DNA from: Erysipelotrichaceae bacterium
GTDB taxonomy: Bacteria > Bacillota_I > Bacilli_A > Erysipelotrichales > Erysipelotrichaceae
Direction: 5' to 3'
Assembly: GCA_017432005.1 (NCBI GenBank)
Contig: JAFRKA010000003.1
Span: forward strand, 62,001-126,000
Length of the DNA stretch: 64,000 nucleotides
Shown here: in pieces, positions 17,572 to 26,562 of the stretch
Layout of the letters: each line of letters opens with the position of its first letter
Position numbering within the stretch: the stretch's first letter is position 1
Notes under the pieces: model-generated
The model's database searches: none
What the model was told of the DNA's origin: nothing
Seen by the model: only the letters and a program-made list of their open reading frames with translations
Program-made: the position numbers and the translations under genes

Positions 17572-18693
17572 ATGAATTTCAAAATTGCCAAAAAAGAATT
17601 TCTGGATGCGTTATCTCTTTCTTCCAGAGCAATATCATCTACCACACCTTTACCTTCATTATCCGGTATCAAGATCTCGGTAACTGATAACTCTCTGGTT
17701 TTAGTTTCTTCTGATTCCAATATTTCGATCAGAACTTCTATAAATAATAATGATAAGAATGCACTGATCATCAATGAGACCGGTGAGATCGTTCTTGATG
17801 CAAGATATCTTCTGGAGATCGTCCGTAAGATCGACGGAGAATTCATTCAGGTCGAAACGATCGACGGAACACTGGTAAAGATATCCGGAGGCAATTCTGA
17901 ATTCAAAGTCAATGGTATGGAAGCAAGTGAATATCCTAATATCAGTTTTGATATCAGGGATAACAGTCCTTTCAAACTTGAAACGACATTATTCAATCAG
18001 ATCATCGATGAAACAGCCTTTGCATGTTCAGAAAAAGAGACAAGACCTGTTCTGACCGGTGTAAACTTCAAAGCCGAAAACGGAAAACTGTATGCCAACG
18101 CGACTGACTCCTACCGCCTGGCTTCCAAAACGATCGATCTGGACAGTGATCTTAATTTCAATATCACTGTTCCTTCAAAATATTTATCTGATATCTACCA
18201 TTCTATTTCCGGGGAAAAAGAAGTTACGATCGCCATCGATTCGCAGAAGATATCTTTCATCTTTGGCAATACGATCATCGATACAAGACTGCTGGATGAT
18301 GAATTCCCTGATACCAGACGTCTGATCCCTGCTTCTTTCAGTCAGAAACTGACCGTTTCAGCCAGAGAGATGATCAATGCGATCGACAGAACGTTATTCA
18401 TCAAAGCTGACGGCAAGAACACCGTCAAGATGAATATTGACAGTGAAAAGATCGAACTGACATCCACCAATCAGTCGATGATCTCCTCTTTTGAAGAAAT
18501 CAAGGTCATCAGCTACGAAGGCGAACCTTTAGAGATATCCTGTTCCGGTAAATATCTGCAGGATGCGATCAAAGCGATCGGTGCAGATGAGATCACGATC
18601 AGCTTCTCCGGAGAATTGAAGCCGATGGTCGTCAGAAAAGAAGATGATGATTCTCTGATTCAGCTGATCTCTCCGGTAAGAACATACCGTTAA
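17572..18693 (+). CDS. dnaN: DNA polymerase III subunit beta (sliding clamp)
   Basis: Ring-shaped clamp of 373 residues that tethers DNA polymerase III to DNA. Three similar clamp folds can be followed at about 1-125, 127-245 and 247-373. The central domain shows EKETRPVLTGVNFKAENGKLYANATDSYRLA-type sequence (key part DSYRLA), and the C-terminus ends SPVRTYR, close to the usual PxR-x end. Length is normal. AGGAG lies six bases before ATG. It follows dnaA in the canonical order and ends in a strong terminator, so the next genes need their own promoter. Confidence 0.97.
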   Translation: MNFKIAKKEFLDALSLSSRAISSTTPLPSLSGIKISVTDNSLVLVSSDSNISIRTSINNNDKNALIINETGEIVLDARYLLEIVRKIDGEFIQVETIDGTLVKISGGNSEFKVNGMEASEYPNISFDIRDNSPFKLETTLFNQIIDETAFACSEKETRPVLTGVNFKAENGKLYANATDSYRLASKTIDLDSDLNFNITVPSKYLSDIYHSISGEKEVTIAIDSQKISFIFGNTIIDTRLLDDEFPDTRRLIPASFSQKLTVSAREMINAIDRTLFIKADGKNTVKMNIDSEKIELTSTNQSMISSFEEIKVISYEGEPLEISCSGKYLQDAIKAIGADEITISFSGELKPMVVRKEDDDSLIQLISPVRTYR

Positions 18694-18720
18694 AATATCA
18701 AAAATCAAAAATAAAGCCAA

Positions 18721-18755
18721 AATAACTCGTTTTAAGACGAGTTATTTATTTTATT
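18721..18755 (+). terminator. Terminator after dnaN
   Basis: 10-bp perfect stem AATAACTCGT / ACGAGTTATT with loop TTTAAG, followed by a T-rich tail (TATTTTATT). It separates dnaA-dnaN from the yaaA-recF-gyrBA unit. Confidence 0.8.
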
Positions 18756-18766
18756 AGGTGGAATAC

Positions 18767-18790
18767 ATGAAAATACTAAAGTCTCTGTAA
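18767..18790 (+). CDS. Candidate seven-codon minicistron upstream of yaaA
   Basis: ATG to TAA encodes MKILKSL. It has one of the better ribosome binding sites in this region (AGGTGG, five bases before ATG), while the real gene downstream has none. It lies between the dnaN terminator and the yaaA promoter and is in frame with yaaA, so it may also be the remains of a longer N-terminus closed by a stop. It would be translated only if dnaN transcripts read through. Could be chance. Confidence 0.25.
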   Translation: MKILKSL

Positions 18791-18819
18791 TGGAAAATAA
18801 AGTCGAAAAATGTTATAAT
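18791..18819 (+). promoter_or_regulatory. yaaA-recF-gyrB-gyrA promoter, predicted leaderless
   Basis: -35 TGGAAA (18791-18796), 17-bp spacer, perfect -10 TATAAT (18814-18819). The ATG of yaaA starts only 11 bases after the -10, so transcription should begin within about two to five bases of the start codon. No Shine-Dalgarno fits. Confidence 0.65.
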
Positions 18820-18829
18820 TTTAACGTAT

Positions 18830-19045
18830 ATGGCCGAAATTATTAATATCACGATCAGAGATGAATTTATTACTCTGGGACAGCTGCTGAAGATCGCTGA
18901 TCTGATCTCCAGTGGTGGTGAGACCAGGGCTTTTCTGGCTTCTCATTCTGTAACGGTAAATGATGAAAAAGAAGACAGAAGAGGCCGGAAACTGTATAAA
19001 GGAGATCTTGTGAGGATTGAATCGAGGACTTACGAAATATGTTAA
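18830..19045 (+). CDS. yaaA: S4-domain RNA-binding protein YaaA
   Basis: Small protein of 71 residues consisting of one S4 domain: ITLGQLLKIADLISSGGETRAFL followed by VTVNDEKEDRRGRKL in sequence order (core motifs LGQLLK and RRGRKLYKGD). S4 domains bind structured RNA, and this protein is a standard member of the dnaN-recF interval in Bacillota, perhaps linked to ribosome biogenesis. The gene has no ribosome binding site and is probably read from a leaderless mRNA. Its last seven bases overlap recF. Confidence 0.9.
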   Translation: MAEIINITIRDEFITLGQLLKIADLISSGGETRAFLASHSVTVNDEKEDRRGRKLYKGDLVRIESRTYEIC

Positions 19046-20088
19046 TAAGAACACTAAAAATCAGCGACTATCGTAACTATTCCCGCAAATTTGTTGAATT
19101 TGATCCGCAGCTGAACATTATCGTCGGCAAGAATGGTACAGGCAAGACGAATCTTCTGGAAAGTATCATCGTCGTCTCCAACACCAAATCCTACCGTACG
19201 AACAACGATGCCGATCTGATCAAGAAAAACCGTGATTTTGCGCGTATTGAACTTGTATCAGATGAAAATGTCTATAAAGTCGTCATAAACAAAAAGAATA
19301 AGTCTTTATATATAAATGAAAGACTTATATCCAGAACTTCAGAATTCATCGGCAGTCTCAATGCTGTCCTGTTCAAACCGAGCGATCTGGAACTTTTCAA
19401 TCAGTCTCCGAGTGAAAGAAGAAAACTGCTGGATATCGAGATCAGTAAAGTATCAAAACGTTATATCCAGGCTTTACTTAAATACAATAAACTGCTCAAA
19501 GATAAGAATAAATTGTTGAAACAATTGGAAGTAGATGATGTCTTATTGAAAGTATTCAATGAATCAATGGTCCCATTGATAAAGATCATCATTGAGGAAA
19601 GAGAAAGATTCATCGATACGATCAACGAATATATCACCCCAATGTATTCCATGATCTCCGGCAGACCTTCTGATATCAAGATCGTCTATCGCAAGTGTTC
19701 AGAGATCCCGGAAGTCGAGAAGGCTCTGGCAGCTTCCTATGATAAGGACAATTATTATCATTATGCGACCTTCGGTCCGCATCATGATGATTATTATTTC
19801 CTGATGGACGGTTATGATCTCAATTCCATCGCTTCACAGGGACAGAGAAGGATGGTTTTGATCGCCTTTAAGTTTGCGCTGATCAAATATATTCAGATCA
19901 ATACACTGAAGACACCGGTCGTACTGCTTGATGATATCCTTTCAGAACTGGATAAGGACAATCAGGAAAGATTATTGAACATCCTGCCGTCTGAGACACA
20001 GGTAATCATCACCAATACCGATATCAATAATTTAAATATCAAGAGCGACTATAAATTGATCGAATTAAGGGAGGGATACGATGTCTAG
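19039..20088 (+). CDS. recF: DNA replication and repair protein RecF
   Basis: SMC-like ATPase of 349 residues that helps load RecA at gaps and stalled forks. It has Walker A GKNGTGKTNLLE (near 30), the ABC-type signature SQGQRRMVLIAFK (about 258-270), and Walker B VVLLDDILSELD. Length is slightly below the usual 360-375. The start overlaps yaaA by seven bases and the end overlaps gyrB by eight, so translation is coupled along the operon. Confidence 0.96.
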   Translation: MLIRTLKISDYRNYSRKFVEFDPQLNIIVGKNGTGKTNLLESIIVVSNTKSYRTNNDADLIKKNRDFARIELVSDENVYKVVINKKNKSLYINERLISRTSEFIGSLNAVLFKPSDLELFNQSPSERRKLLDIEISKVSKRYIQALLKYNKLLKDKNKLLKQLEVDDVLLKVFNESMVPLIKIIIEERERFIDTINEYITPMYSMISGRPSDIKIVYRKCSEIPEVEKALAASYDKDNYYHYATFGPHHDDYYFLMDGYDLNSIASQGQRRMVLIAFKFALIKYIQINTLKTPVVLLDDILSELDKDNQERLLNILPSETQVIITNTDINNLNIKSDYKLIELREGYDV

Positions 20089-22024
20089 TACAAGCATTAA
20101 ACATGACAACTATACTTCTGATGATATTCAGGTCCTTGAAGGACTGGAAGCTGTCAGAAAAAGACCCGGTATGTATATCGGCACGACATCGTCTACCGGT
20201 CTTCATCATCTGGTCTGGGAAATAATCGACAACTCTGTCGATGAGGCACTGGCCGGCTATGCGACTCATATTGAGATCAGTGTCGATGGCGATGATATCG
20301 TGACCGTCAAAGATGATGGGCGTGGTATGCCGACCGAGATCCATCCGAAGACGAAAGTCTCGACCGTTGAGACGATCTTTACGGTCTTACATGCCGGCGG
20401 TAAATTCGGCGGCGGTGCCTATAAGGTATCAGGCGGTCTGCACGGTGTCGGTGCTTCTGTCGTCAACGCTCTTTCAGAATGGCTCGAAGTAACGATCCAC
20501 AAAGATGGAAAGATCTATTTCATCAGATTTAAGAATGGCGGAAAAGTAGATGAACCATTAAGAGAAATCGGTACCTGTGATCTTAAAGACACCGGATCGA
20601 TCGTCAGATTCAAAGCTGATCCGGAGATCTTCAAAGAAGGTACTGTCTATGACTATAAGACCCTCTTTGACCGTATCCGTCAGATGGCTTTTCTGAACAA
20701 AGGTGTCAAACTGACATTCAACTGGGAAAAGGAAGATGAACTTAAAGGTACCCATACCTTCTGTTATGAAGGCGGTATCAAAGAATACGTCGAATTCCTG
20801 GATGCGAACGAAAGCAGATTGTTTGAAGATGTCATGTACTGTGACGGTGTCGACAACGATACGACAATCACTGTAGAAGTATCGCTGCAGTACAACACTT
20901 CATACTCCGAGAAAGTCTATTCTTTCTGTAACAATATCTTTACTCCGGACGGAGGCATGCATCTGGATGGATTCCGTCAGACGCTTTCAAGAGTCATCAA
21001 CGCTTATGCCAAGGACAACAACCTGATCAAGAAAGATGAACCGAACCTGACAAACGACGACCTCAAGGAAGGACTGACAGCGATCATCTCTGTCAAACAC
21101 CCTGATCCGCAATATGAAGGACAGACTAAAGGTAAATTAGGTAATGCGGAAGTAAAACCGGTAGTCAATAAGATCTTCGGTGATTTCTTAAAACGTTATC
21201 TGCTGGAAAATCCGGATGTAGCCAAGATCATTATCGAGAAAGCCAAGTCTGCATCTGAAGCCAGACTGGCAGCTCAGAAAGCCAGAGAAAACGTCCGTCG
21301 TAAAGATGACTTCGGTTCCGGTAACCTGCCGACTAAACTGAAAGACTGCGCATCAAGAGATGCTTCGATCTGTGAGATTTATATCGTCGAGGGTAATTCC
21401 GCCGGCGGTTCTGCACAGCAGGGACGCGATTCCAATTTCCAGGCTGTTCTGCCATTAAGAGGAAAGATCCTCAATGTTGAAAAAGCGAGGCTGCATAAGA
21501 TCTTCGACAACGCCGAGATCAGAATGATGATCCAGGCCTTCGGCTGCGGTTTCGGTGATGAGATCGATATCTCCAAGCTGCGTTATCACAAGATCGTCAT
21601 CATGACCGATGCCGATGTCGACGGTCAGCACATTTCTACACTGATGCTGACATTCCTGTACAGATACTTCAAACCGCTGATCGAAGGTGGCTATGTCTAT
21701 CTGGCTATGCCGCCTCTATATAAACTGTTCAAAGGACAGAAGACTCTGAGATACTGTTATTCAGACGATGAACTCGAACTCGCCAAGCGAGATTTCGGTG
21801 ACGAGAAATACGATGTTCAGCGTTACAAAGGATTAGGTGAAATGGATCCTTCCCAACTCTGGGAAACAACGCTCGATCCGGAACACCGCACCCTGAAGAG
21901 AGTGACGATCGAAGATGCGATCGATGCCGATCAGGTCTTCTCGATGCTGATGGGAGACGAAGTTGAACCGCGTAAGAACTTTATCGTTGAGAATGCCCAC
22001 TTCGTCAAGAATCTGGATATATAA
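20081..22024 (+). CDS. gyrB: DNA gyrase subunit B
   Basis: ATPase subunit of gyrase, 647 residues (Bacillota type, without the enterobacterial insert). The GHKL ATPase domain shows EIIDNSVDEALAG, DDGRGMPTEIHP and GGKFGGGAYKVSGGLHGVG. The transducer and TOPRIM domain follow, with EGNSAGGSAQQGRD and the Mg-binding DADVDGQHI. QRYKGLGEMDPSQLWETT is the C-terminal signature. Start ATG 20081 overlaps recF. Gyrase genes beside oriC are standard in this phylum. Confidence 0.97.
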   Translation: MSSTSIKHDNYTSDDIQVLEGLEAVRKRPGMYIGTTSSTGLHHLVWEIIDNSVDEALAGYATHIEISVDGDDIVTVKDDGRGMPTEIHPKTKVSTVETIFTVLHAGGKFGGGAYKVSGGLHGVGASVVNALSEWLEVTIHKDGKIYFIRFKNGGKVDEPLREIGTCDLKDTGSIVRFKADPEIFKEGTVYDYKTLFDRIRQMAFLNKGVKLTFNWEKEDELKGTHTFCYEGGIKEYVEFLDANESRLFEDVMYCDGVDNDTTITVEVSLQYNTSYSEKVYSFCNNIFTPDGGMHLDGFRQTLSRVINAYAKDNNLIKKDEPNLTNDDLKEGLTAIISVKHPDPQYEGQTKGKLGNAEVKPVVNKIFGDFLKRYLLENPDVAKIIIEKAKSASEARLAAQKARENVRRKDDFGSGNLPTKLKDCASRDASICEIYIVEGNSAGGSAQQGRDSNFQAVLPLRGKILNVEKARLHKIFDNAEIRMMIQAFGCGFGDEIDISKLRYHKIVIMTDADVDGQHISTLMLTFLYRYFKPLIEGGYVYLAMPPLYKLFKGQKTLRYCYSDDELELAKRDFGDEKYDVQRYKGLGEMDPSQLWETTLDPEHRTLKRVTIEDAIDADQVFSMLMGDEVEPRKNFIVENAHFVKNLDI

Positions 22025-22033
22025 GGAGGACTC

Positions 22034-24496
22034 ATGGAAGAATTAGATAATCGCTTTTTCAATCATGGCAACATGAAAGAAGTCAATATCTCTTCGGAAA
22101 TGAGAGAAGACTTCTTAAGCTATTCAATGTCAGTCATCATCGACCGTGCTTTGCCGGATGTCAAAGACGGTATGAAACCGGTACACCGCCGTGTCTTATG
22201 GGCAATGTATGATGCCGGATTCCTGCCGGACAAACCGCACGTCAAGTCTGCCAACATCGTCGGTGAAGTCATGGGTAAATATCACCCGCATGGTGATACA
22301 GCCATCTATGATACGATGGTCCGTATGGCTCAGCCGTTCTCTTACCGTTACCCGCTGGTAGACGGTCACGGAAACTTCGGTTCTCTGGATGGAGATGGCG
22401 CAGCAGCTATGCGTTATACCGAAGCCAGAATGTCCAAGATCTCTCTTGAGCTCCTGCAGGACATCAAGAAAGAAACGATCGACTGGCGCGACAACTATGA
22501 TGCCCGTCACAAGGAACCGGTGGTCTTGCCATCAAGGTTCCCTAACCTGTTGGTAAACGGTTCGATGGGTATTGCTGTCGGTATGGCTACCAACATGCCG
22601 ACACACAACCTTGGTGAAGCGATCGACGGCATCATCGCTGTCATCGACAACCCGGACATCTCCGTCATCGAACTGATGGAAAAGATCCCGGGACCAGACT
22701 TCCCGACCGGCGGCTACATTGTCGGACGCTCCGGTATCCGTCAGGCTTATGAGACCGGCAAAGGTTCGATCATCGTCCGTTCCAAGGTCGAGATCGAAGA
22801 CATGCATCAAGGAAAACACAAGATCATCATCAGAGAGATCCCTTATCTCGTAAACAAACTGGTGATGTATGAAAAGATCCACCAGCTGGCCAAGGAAAAG
22901 ATCATTGACGGCATCTCTGAACTCAAAGACCTTTCCAACGACCGTAACGGCATCAGGATCGAGATCGAACTGAAGAAAGATGTTCAGCCGGAAGTGGTAC
23001 TGAACCAGCTGTATAAACTGACACCGGTCCAGTCGTCCTTCGGTATCAATAACAACGTCTTAGTCGATAATCGACCGATGCTGCTGTCGTTAAAAGAGAT
23101 CATCAACTGCTACATCGATCATCAGATCTCGGTCATCAGAAGAAGGACGCAGTACGACCTTAACGAAGACGAGAAACGCGCCCATATCCTGGAAGGACTC
23201 AAGATCGCCATCGACAACATCGACAGAGTCGTCGAGATCATCAAGAGCTCAAGAGACGATGACGACGCTTTACAGAAATTGAACGCCGAATTTGGCATCG
23301 ATGATATCCAGGGCAAAGCCATCCTCGATATGCAGCTGAGAAGACTGACCGGATTATCAAGAGAAAAGATCGTCAACGAACTCAATGAGTTATATGCTGA
23401 GATCAAGGACCTGAAAGATATCCTGGCCAATCACTCAAGAGTCATTCAGATCATCAAGGACGAACTGACAGCCATTAAGGACAGATATGGAGACAAACGC
23501 CGTACCGAGATCATCGAAGGCGACATCTCGATGGAAGACGAAGATCTGATCCCGGTCGAAGATGTCATCGTCTCCTTGAGCAACAACGGTTATGTCAAAC
23601 GTCTGCCGATCGATACCTACAGGCTGCAGAACCGTGGCGGCCGTGGCGTCAAAGGCATGAGCCTCAACGAAGACGATGTCGTCGATCAGAACATCACGAT
23701 GTCGACTCACGACTACCTGCTGATCTTTACCAACAAAGGCAAGGTCTACAGGATCAGGGGCTTCAATGTACCGGAGGCATCCAGAAACGCCAAAGGCATC
23801 CCGGTCATCAATATCATCAACATTGATAAAGATGAAAAAGTCAGGGCACTGGTACCGATCAACCGCGAATGGGAGATCAAGGGATATCTGTTCTTTGTGA
23901 CCAAGCGCGGCTTATGTAAGAGAGTACCGGCCAGCGAATTTGAATCGATCCGCCAGAACGGCAAGATCGCCATCTCCTTGAAGGAAGACGATGAACTGGT
24001 CGCTGTCAGACCGACACTCGGCGATTCGCAGATCATCATCGGTGCAGCCAACGGCAAGGCGGTCCGCTTCGATGAAAGAGGTGTCAGAGCCATGGGCAGA
24101 AACGCTACCGGCGTCAAAGGCATGAATGTCGAAGGCACGGAAGTCATCGGTATGTGTACGGATGCAGAAGGATCAAAGATCCTGGTCGTCTCCAAGAACG
24201 GTTATGGCAAACAGACACCGGTCGAGGAATACCGTCTGACTTCAAGAGGAGCCAAGGGCGTCAAGACCATCAACATCAACGAAAAGAACGGTGATCTTGT
24301 ATCCCTGAAGGCTGTCAACGGTGACGAAGACTGTCTGATCATGACCAACGACGGCATCATCATCAGGATCCACCTGGAGAAAGTCTCCACGATGGGCAGA
24401 GCGACAATGGGTGTCAGACTGATCAAACCTCAGGAAGGCACCGTCGTATCAGCTGTCAGTGTCATGACCCACAGCGACGAAGACGAAGAAGAGTAA
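22034..24496 (+). CDS. gyrA: DNA gyrase subunit A
   Basis: DNA breakage and rejoining subunit, 820 residues. Early segments [18 protein letters not shown] and [15 protein letters not shown] precede the active-site Tyr in [11 protein letters not shown]. Residues [10 protein letters not shown] define the quinolone-resistance region, with Asp where many species have Ser/Asp-Tyr variants. The C-terminal beta-pinwheel has six repeats, including the GyrA-box-like [16 protein letters not shown] lies just upstream and ten bases separate it from gyrB. Ends in a terminator. Confidence 0.97.
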   Translation: MEELDNRFFNHGNMKEVNISSEMREDFLSYSMSVIIDRALPDVKDGMKPVHRRVLWAMYDAGFLPDKPHVKSANIVGEVMGKYHPHGDTAIYDTMVRMAQPFSYRYPLVDGHGNFGSLDGDGAAAMRYTEARMSKISLELLQDIKKETIDWRDNYDARHKEPVVLPSRFPNLLVNGSMGIAVGMATNMPTHNLGEAIDGIIAVIDNPDISVIELMEKIPGPDFPTGGYIVGRSGIRQAYETGKGSIIVRSKVEIEDMHQGKHKIIIREIPYLVNKLVMYEKIHQLAKEKIIDGISELKDLSNDRNGIRIEIELKKDVQPEVVLNQLYKLTPVQSSFGINNNVLVDNRPMLLSLKEIINCYIDHQISVIRRRTQYDLNEDEKRAHILEGLKIAIDNIDRVVEIIKSSRDDDDALQKLNAEFGIDDIQGKAILDMQLRRLTGLSREKIVNELNELYAEIKDLKDILANHSRVIQIIKDELTAIKDRYGDKRRTEIIEGDISMEDEDLIPVEDVIVSLSNNGYVKRLPIDTYRLQNRGGRGVKGMSLNEDDVVDQNITMSTHDYLLIFTNKGKVYRIRGFNVPEASRNAKGIPVINIINIDKDEKVRALVPINREWEIKGYLFFVTKRGLCKRVPASEFESIRQNGKIAISLKEDDELVAVRPTLGDSQIIIGAANGKAVRFDERGVRAMGRNATGVKGMNVEGTEVIGMCTDAEGSKILVVSKNGYGKQTPVEEYRLTSRGAKGVKTININEKNGDLVSLKAVNGDEDCLIMTNDGIIIRIHLEKVSTMGRATMGVRLIKPQEGTVVSAVSVMTHSDEDEEE

Positions 24497-24502
24497 ATAA
24501 AC

Positions 24503-24547
24503 AAAACCATCTGTCTGATCACTTATGTGAAAAAACAGATGGTTTTT
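24503..24547 (+). terminator. Terminator after gyrA
   Basis: 12-bp stem AAAACCATCTGT / ACAGATGGTTTT around a 20-base loop, with the T-run overlapping the 3' arm. Closes the yaaA-recF-gyrB-gyrA operon. Confidence 0.85.
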
Positions 24548-24650
24548 CTTTGTTTATATATAATATATTGCCCGGGCTATTATCCCATCTTTATCTGTTT
24601 CCTTCTGAAAAGCTCGTATATCTCTTTGTTCAGATATCTTTCAGGTCGGC

Positions 24651-25176
24651 CTAGTTATCATAGTTGAGGACATCGACGTAGTAATAATCGCCGCCAATGT
24701 TGCTGGTGTTGATAAAGTAATATGTCTCTGCTCCGTATTCATCATATACGGTACGGGTAGTCAGAGGCAGATCATCCTTAAAGTCTTCCAGTGTGAGTTC
24801 CGGAACGATGAGGTTACCGACATCAGGCATCTCGAAGACGCCGTCGTGTACCTTTACGACAAGGCCATCAGAAAAGACCCGCTTACCGGTATACTCGCCG
24901 TCGATGACTTTTTCTTTCAGCATGGTCGTGACGATCTCCATGTTGATGTCATTGAATCTGGTAAAAATCACCGGCGATCGCGGTGTCGTTATCGTACATC
25001 GACTCTATTACCGATTCGGCGTTCTTCAGACCGGTCTCTATCTGATACATGATCCTTTTTCGCGAACTCTCTTCTGCATAATAGGCGATGAGCTTGGAGA
25101 AAATACCCGACAGGACGAGAGCCGTCAGGACACAGATCAGTGTTTTCTTTAAATTAGGTTTCATAAATGTTTCCAC
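24651..25176 (-). pseudogene. Frameshifted, truncated membrane sensor fragment
   Basis: Two minus-strand frames make one protein if a single base is removed from the T5 run near 24966-24970. Frame one (25176 or 25164 to 24949) has a membrane helix (LICVLTALVLSGIFSKLIAY) and then EESSRKRIMYQIETGLKNA. It stops just after the T run at DFYQIQ. The other frame resumes with FTRFNDINMEIV and ends at 24651 after a beta-rich stretch. The form, one transmembrane helix plus the start of an extracytoplasmic Cache-like domain, is that of the N-terminus of a sensor kinase or diguanylate cyclase, such as those at the right end of this window. The second helix and output domain are missing. It starts 17 bases after the reverse transcriptase gene. 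Confidence 0.6.
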
Positions 25177-25192
25177 TTTGTCTACAGAATCG

Positions 25193-26416
25193 TTATATTA
25201 TGTCCTCTCGTTTTTCGGACAGTTCACGGTTCTCTTTCCGCCAGCGGTAATACTCAGCGACCAGCGGCGTATAGCCGTAAGACTTCAGCTGTTCATAAGT
25301 TATTTTGTAGTTGGACCTGTTGTGATGACCGCTCGAGAGGTAACGCAGGTACCTGACCATGTGCTCGTCGATCTTGTGGAGACCCGTACTGACGGTGATG
25401 AGAGGGAAGTAGAAACGGATCCAGGTGAAATCGTTGTTGCCGGTGAAATCATAGAATTTGTGATCGAAACTGCTGATCATGGCCCGAGCCGCTTTCTCAT
25501 AAGAGAGGTGTTTCAGCTTCCGGTACCGGTACAGTTTCCTGGCCTTGCGGCGGATCTTGCCTTTCATCTTGGTGATCGTCGCTTCCGCCAGATCGATCTC
25601 TCCGTCGTGATAACTGAAACCAAGAAATTCCCAGGCCTCTCCCGGATCGGCGATCATGTATTTGTCCATATTGAGTTCCAGTTTCTTTTCTTTCAGGAAC
25701 TCACTTATGAATTCAAAACCCCTTTCTCTTTCTTCCTCGCTGTCAAAGAAAGCGATCAGATCATCGGAGTAGCGGAAGTAAGGTGTGCCTTCTGTTTCAA
25801 AATGTTCATCGAGATCCAGGAGATAAAAATTAGCGAAAAAGCTCGCCAGCGGAACACCGGCCATCGCCCCTCTTTTCTCAGTGATCTCCTGTCCTTCAAA
25901 AAGACAGCGGTCCTGATGAAGAAGCGAATCAAAGAAAGACAGCAGTCTCTCGTCATCGATCTTCTTTTTCAGTATCTCCATCAGGATATCGGCATCGATG
26001 GAGTTGAAGTAGTTGTGGATGTCGAGCTTGAGTACATACTTCTGATCAAGATCTTTTATCTTCCTGATCTCATCGAAAGCGGTCTTGGCTGTTTTGTTTC
26101 TTCTGAAGGAACAGCAGCAATCAGACAGCAGGCCGTCATAACAGTACAGCTGATAGGCCAGCAGCTTGAGTACCCAGGTCTCGTCCTTGCTGTAGGAGTA
26201 GACGATCCGTTTCTTATCCGAACCCATCTTGGAGATGATCTTCTTTTCGGGATAGGAAAACTCAAACGTTGAGGTTATCTTAAGATATCTTTTCTGCTCA
26301 ATAAAAAGATCCAGCTCATCGCTCTGTTTTCTGCTGAGCTGTCTCTTCTCTTTTTTGTGAAGCCGGAACTCTTGCCAGGCTTCAGCTGATGATAAGCTGT
26401 CGAGGATGCTTTTCAT
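25193..26416 (-). CDS. Stand-alone reverse transcriptase, RYSDD/GAMAG type
   Basis: RNA-directed DNA polymerase-like protein of 407 residues. Fingers: KKRIVYSYSKDETWVLKLL then SFRRNK (about 68-107). Motif A: KLDIHNYFNSID with Asp132. Motif B region: GAMAGVPLASFFANFYL (183-199), replacing the group II intron form G.PQG...SP. Motif C: FRYSDDLIAF with the YSDD box at 216-219. Then motif D ELNMDKY and motif E WEFLGFSYHDGEIDL. A basic thumb follows at 282-300 (TKMKGKIRRKARKLYRYRK). No HNH endonuclease or retron-type VTG thumb motif is visible. The C-terminal 100 residues are specific to this family. The ATG has no ribosome binding site and directly follows a T7 run at the end of a structured element. 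I cannot assign it to a named defence RT class. Confidence 0.9.
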   Translation of the reverse strand: MKSILDSLSSAEAWQEFRLHKKEKRQLSRKQSDELDLFIEQKRYLKITSTFEFSYPEKKIISKMGSDKKRIVYSYSKDETWVLKLLAYQLYCYDGLLSDCCCSFRRNKTAKTAFDEIRKIKDLDQKYVLKLDIHNYFNSIDADILMEILKKKIDDERLLSFFDSLLHQDRCLFEGQEITEKRGAMAGVPLASFFANFYLLDLDEHFETEGTPYFRYSDDLIAFFDSEEERERGFEFISEFLKEKKLELNMDKYMIADPGEAWEFLGFSYHDGEIDLAEATITKMKGKIRRKARKLYRYRKLKHLSYEKAARAMISSFDHKFYDFTGNNDFTWIRFYFPLITVSTGLHKIDEHMVRYLRYLSSGHHNRSNYKITYEQLKSYGYTPLVAEYYRWRKENRELSEKREDII

Positions 26417-26422
26417 AAAAAA

Positions 26423-26549
26423 AGAAAGAGAAACTGCTTTGAAGTAAGCAATGCTTACGATACCGGCCGGTACATGATCAGGCTACCCGTAAAGCCATCC
26501 TGCTGAACGTGCTGCGGCCGCCGCGGGTGCATAACGCATTTCTCTTTCT
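26423..26549 (-). ncRNA. Candidate structured RNA element upstream of the reverse transcriptase
   Basis: The 146-bp gap between the unknown gene and the RT is almost wholly inverted repeats. Read on the RT strand it opens with AGAAAGAGAAA (26549-26539) and closes with the perfect complement TTTCTCTTTCT (26433-26423), followed at once by TTTTTT and the RT start codon. With one bulged G the stem extends to 14 bp (TGC/GCA). Inside lie TACCGGCCGGTA (26461-26472), GTAAGC-AAT-GCTTAC (26444-26458), GGCT/AGCC (26481-26496), an ACCCG/CGGGT pairing and a GC-rich block with GCGGCCGC. Layout resembles RT-associated template RNAs (a1/a2 arms next to the RT), but it could instead be an attenuator or terminator that controls the RT. 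Confidence 0.5.
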
Positions 26550-26562
26550 GTCTATTCCAGGA

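Noticed and set aside
25193..26549. Typical retron
   Set aside because: The paired arms fit a retron layout, but the RT lacks the usual YADD and VTG motifs, so the label was not used. The possibility is kept as a finding.
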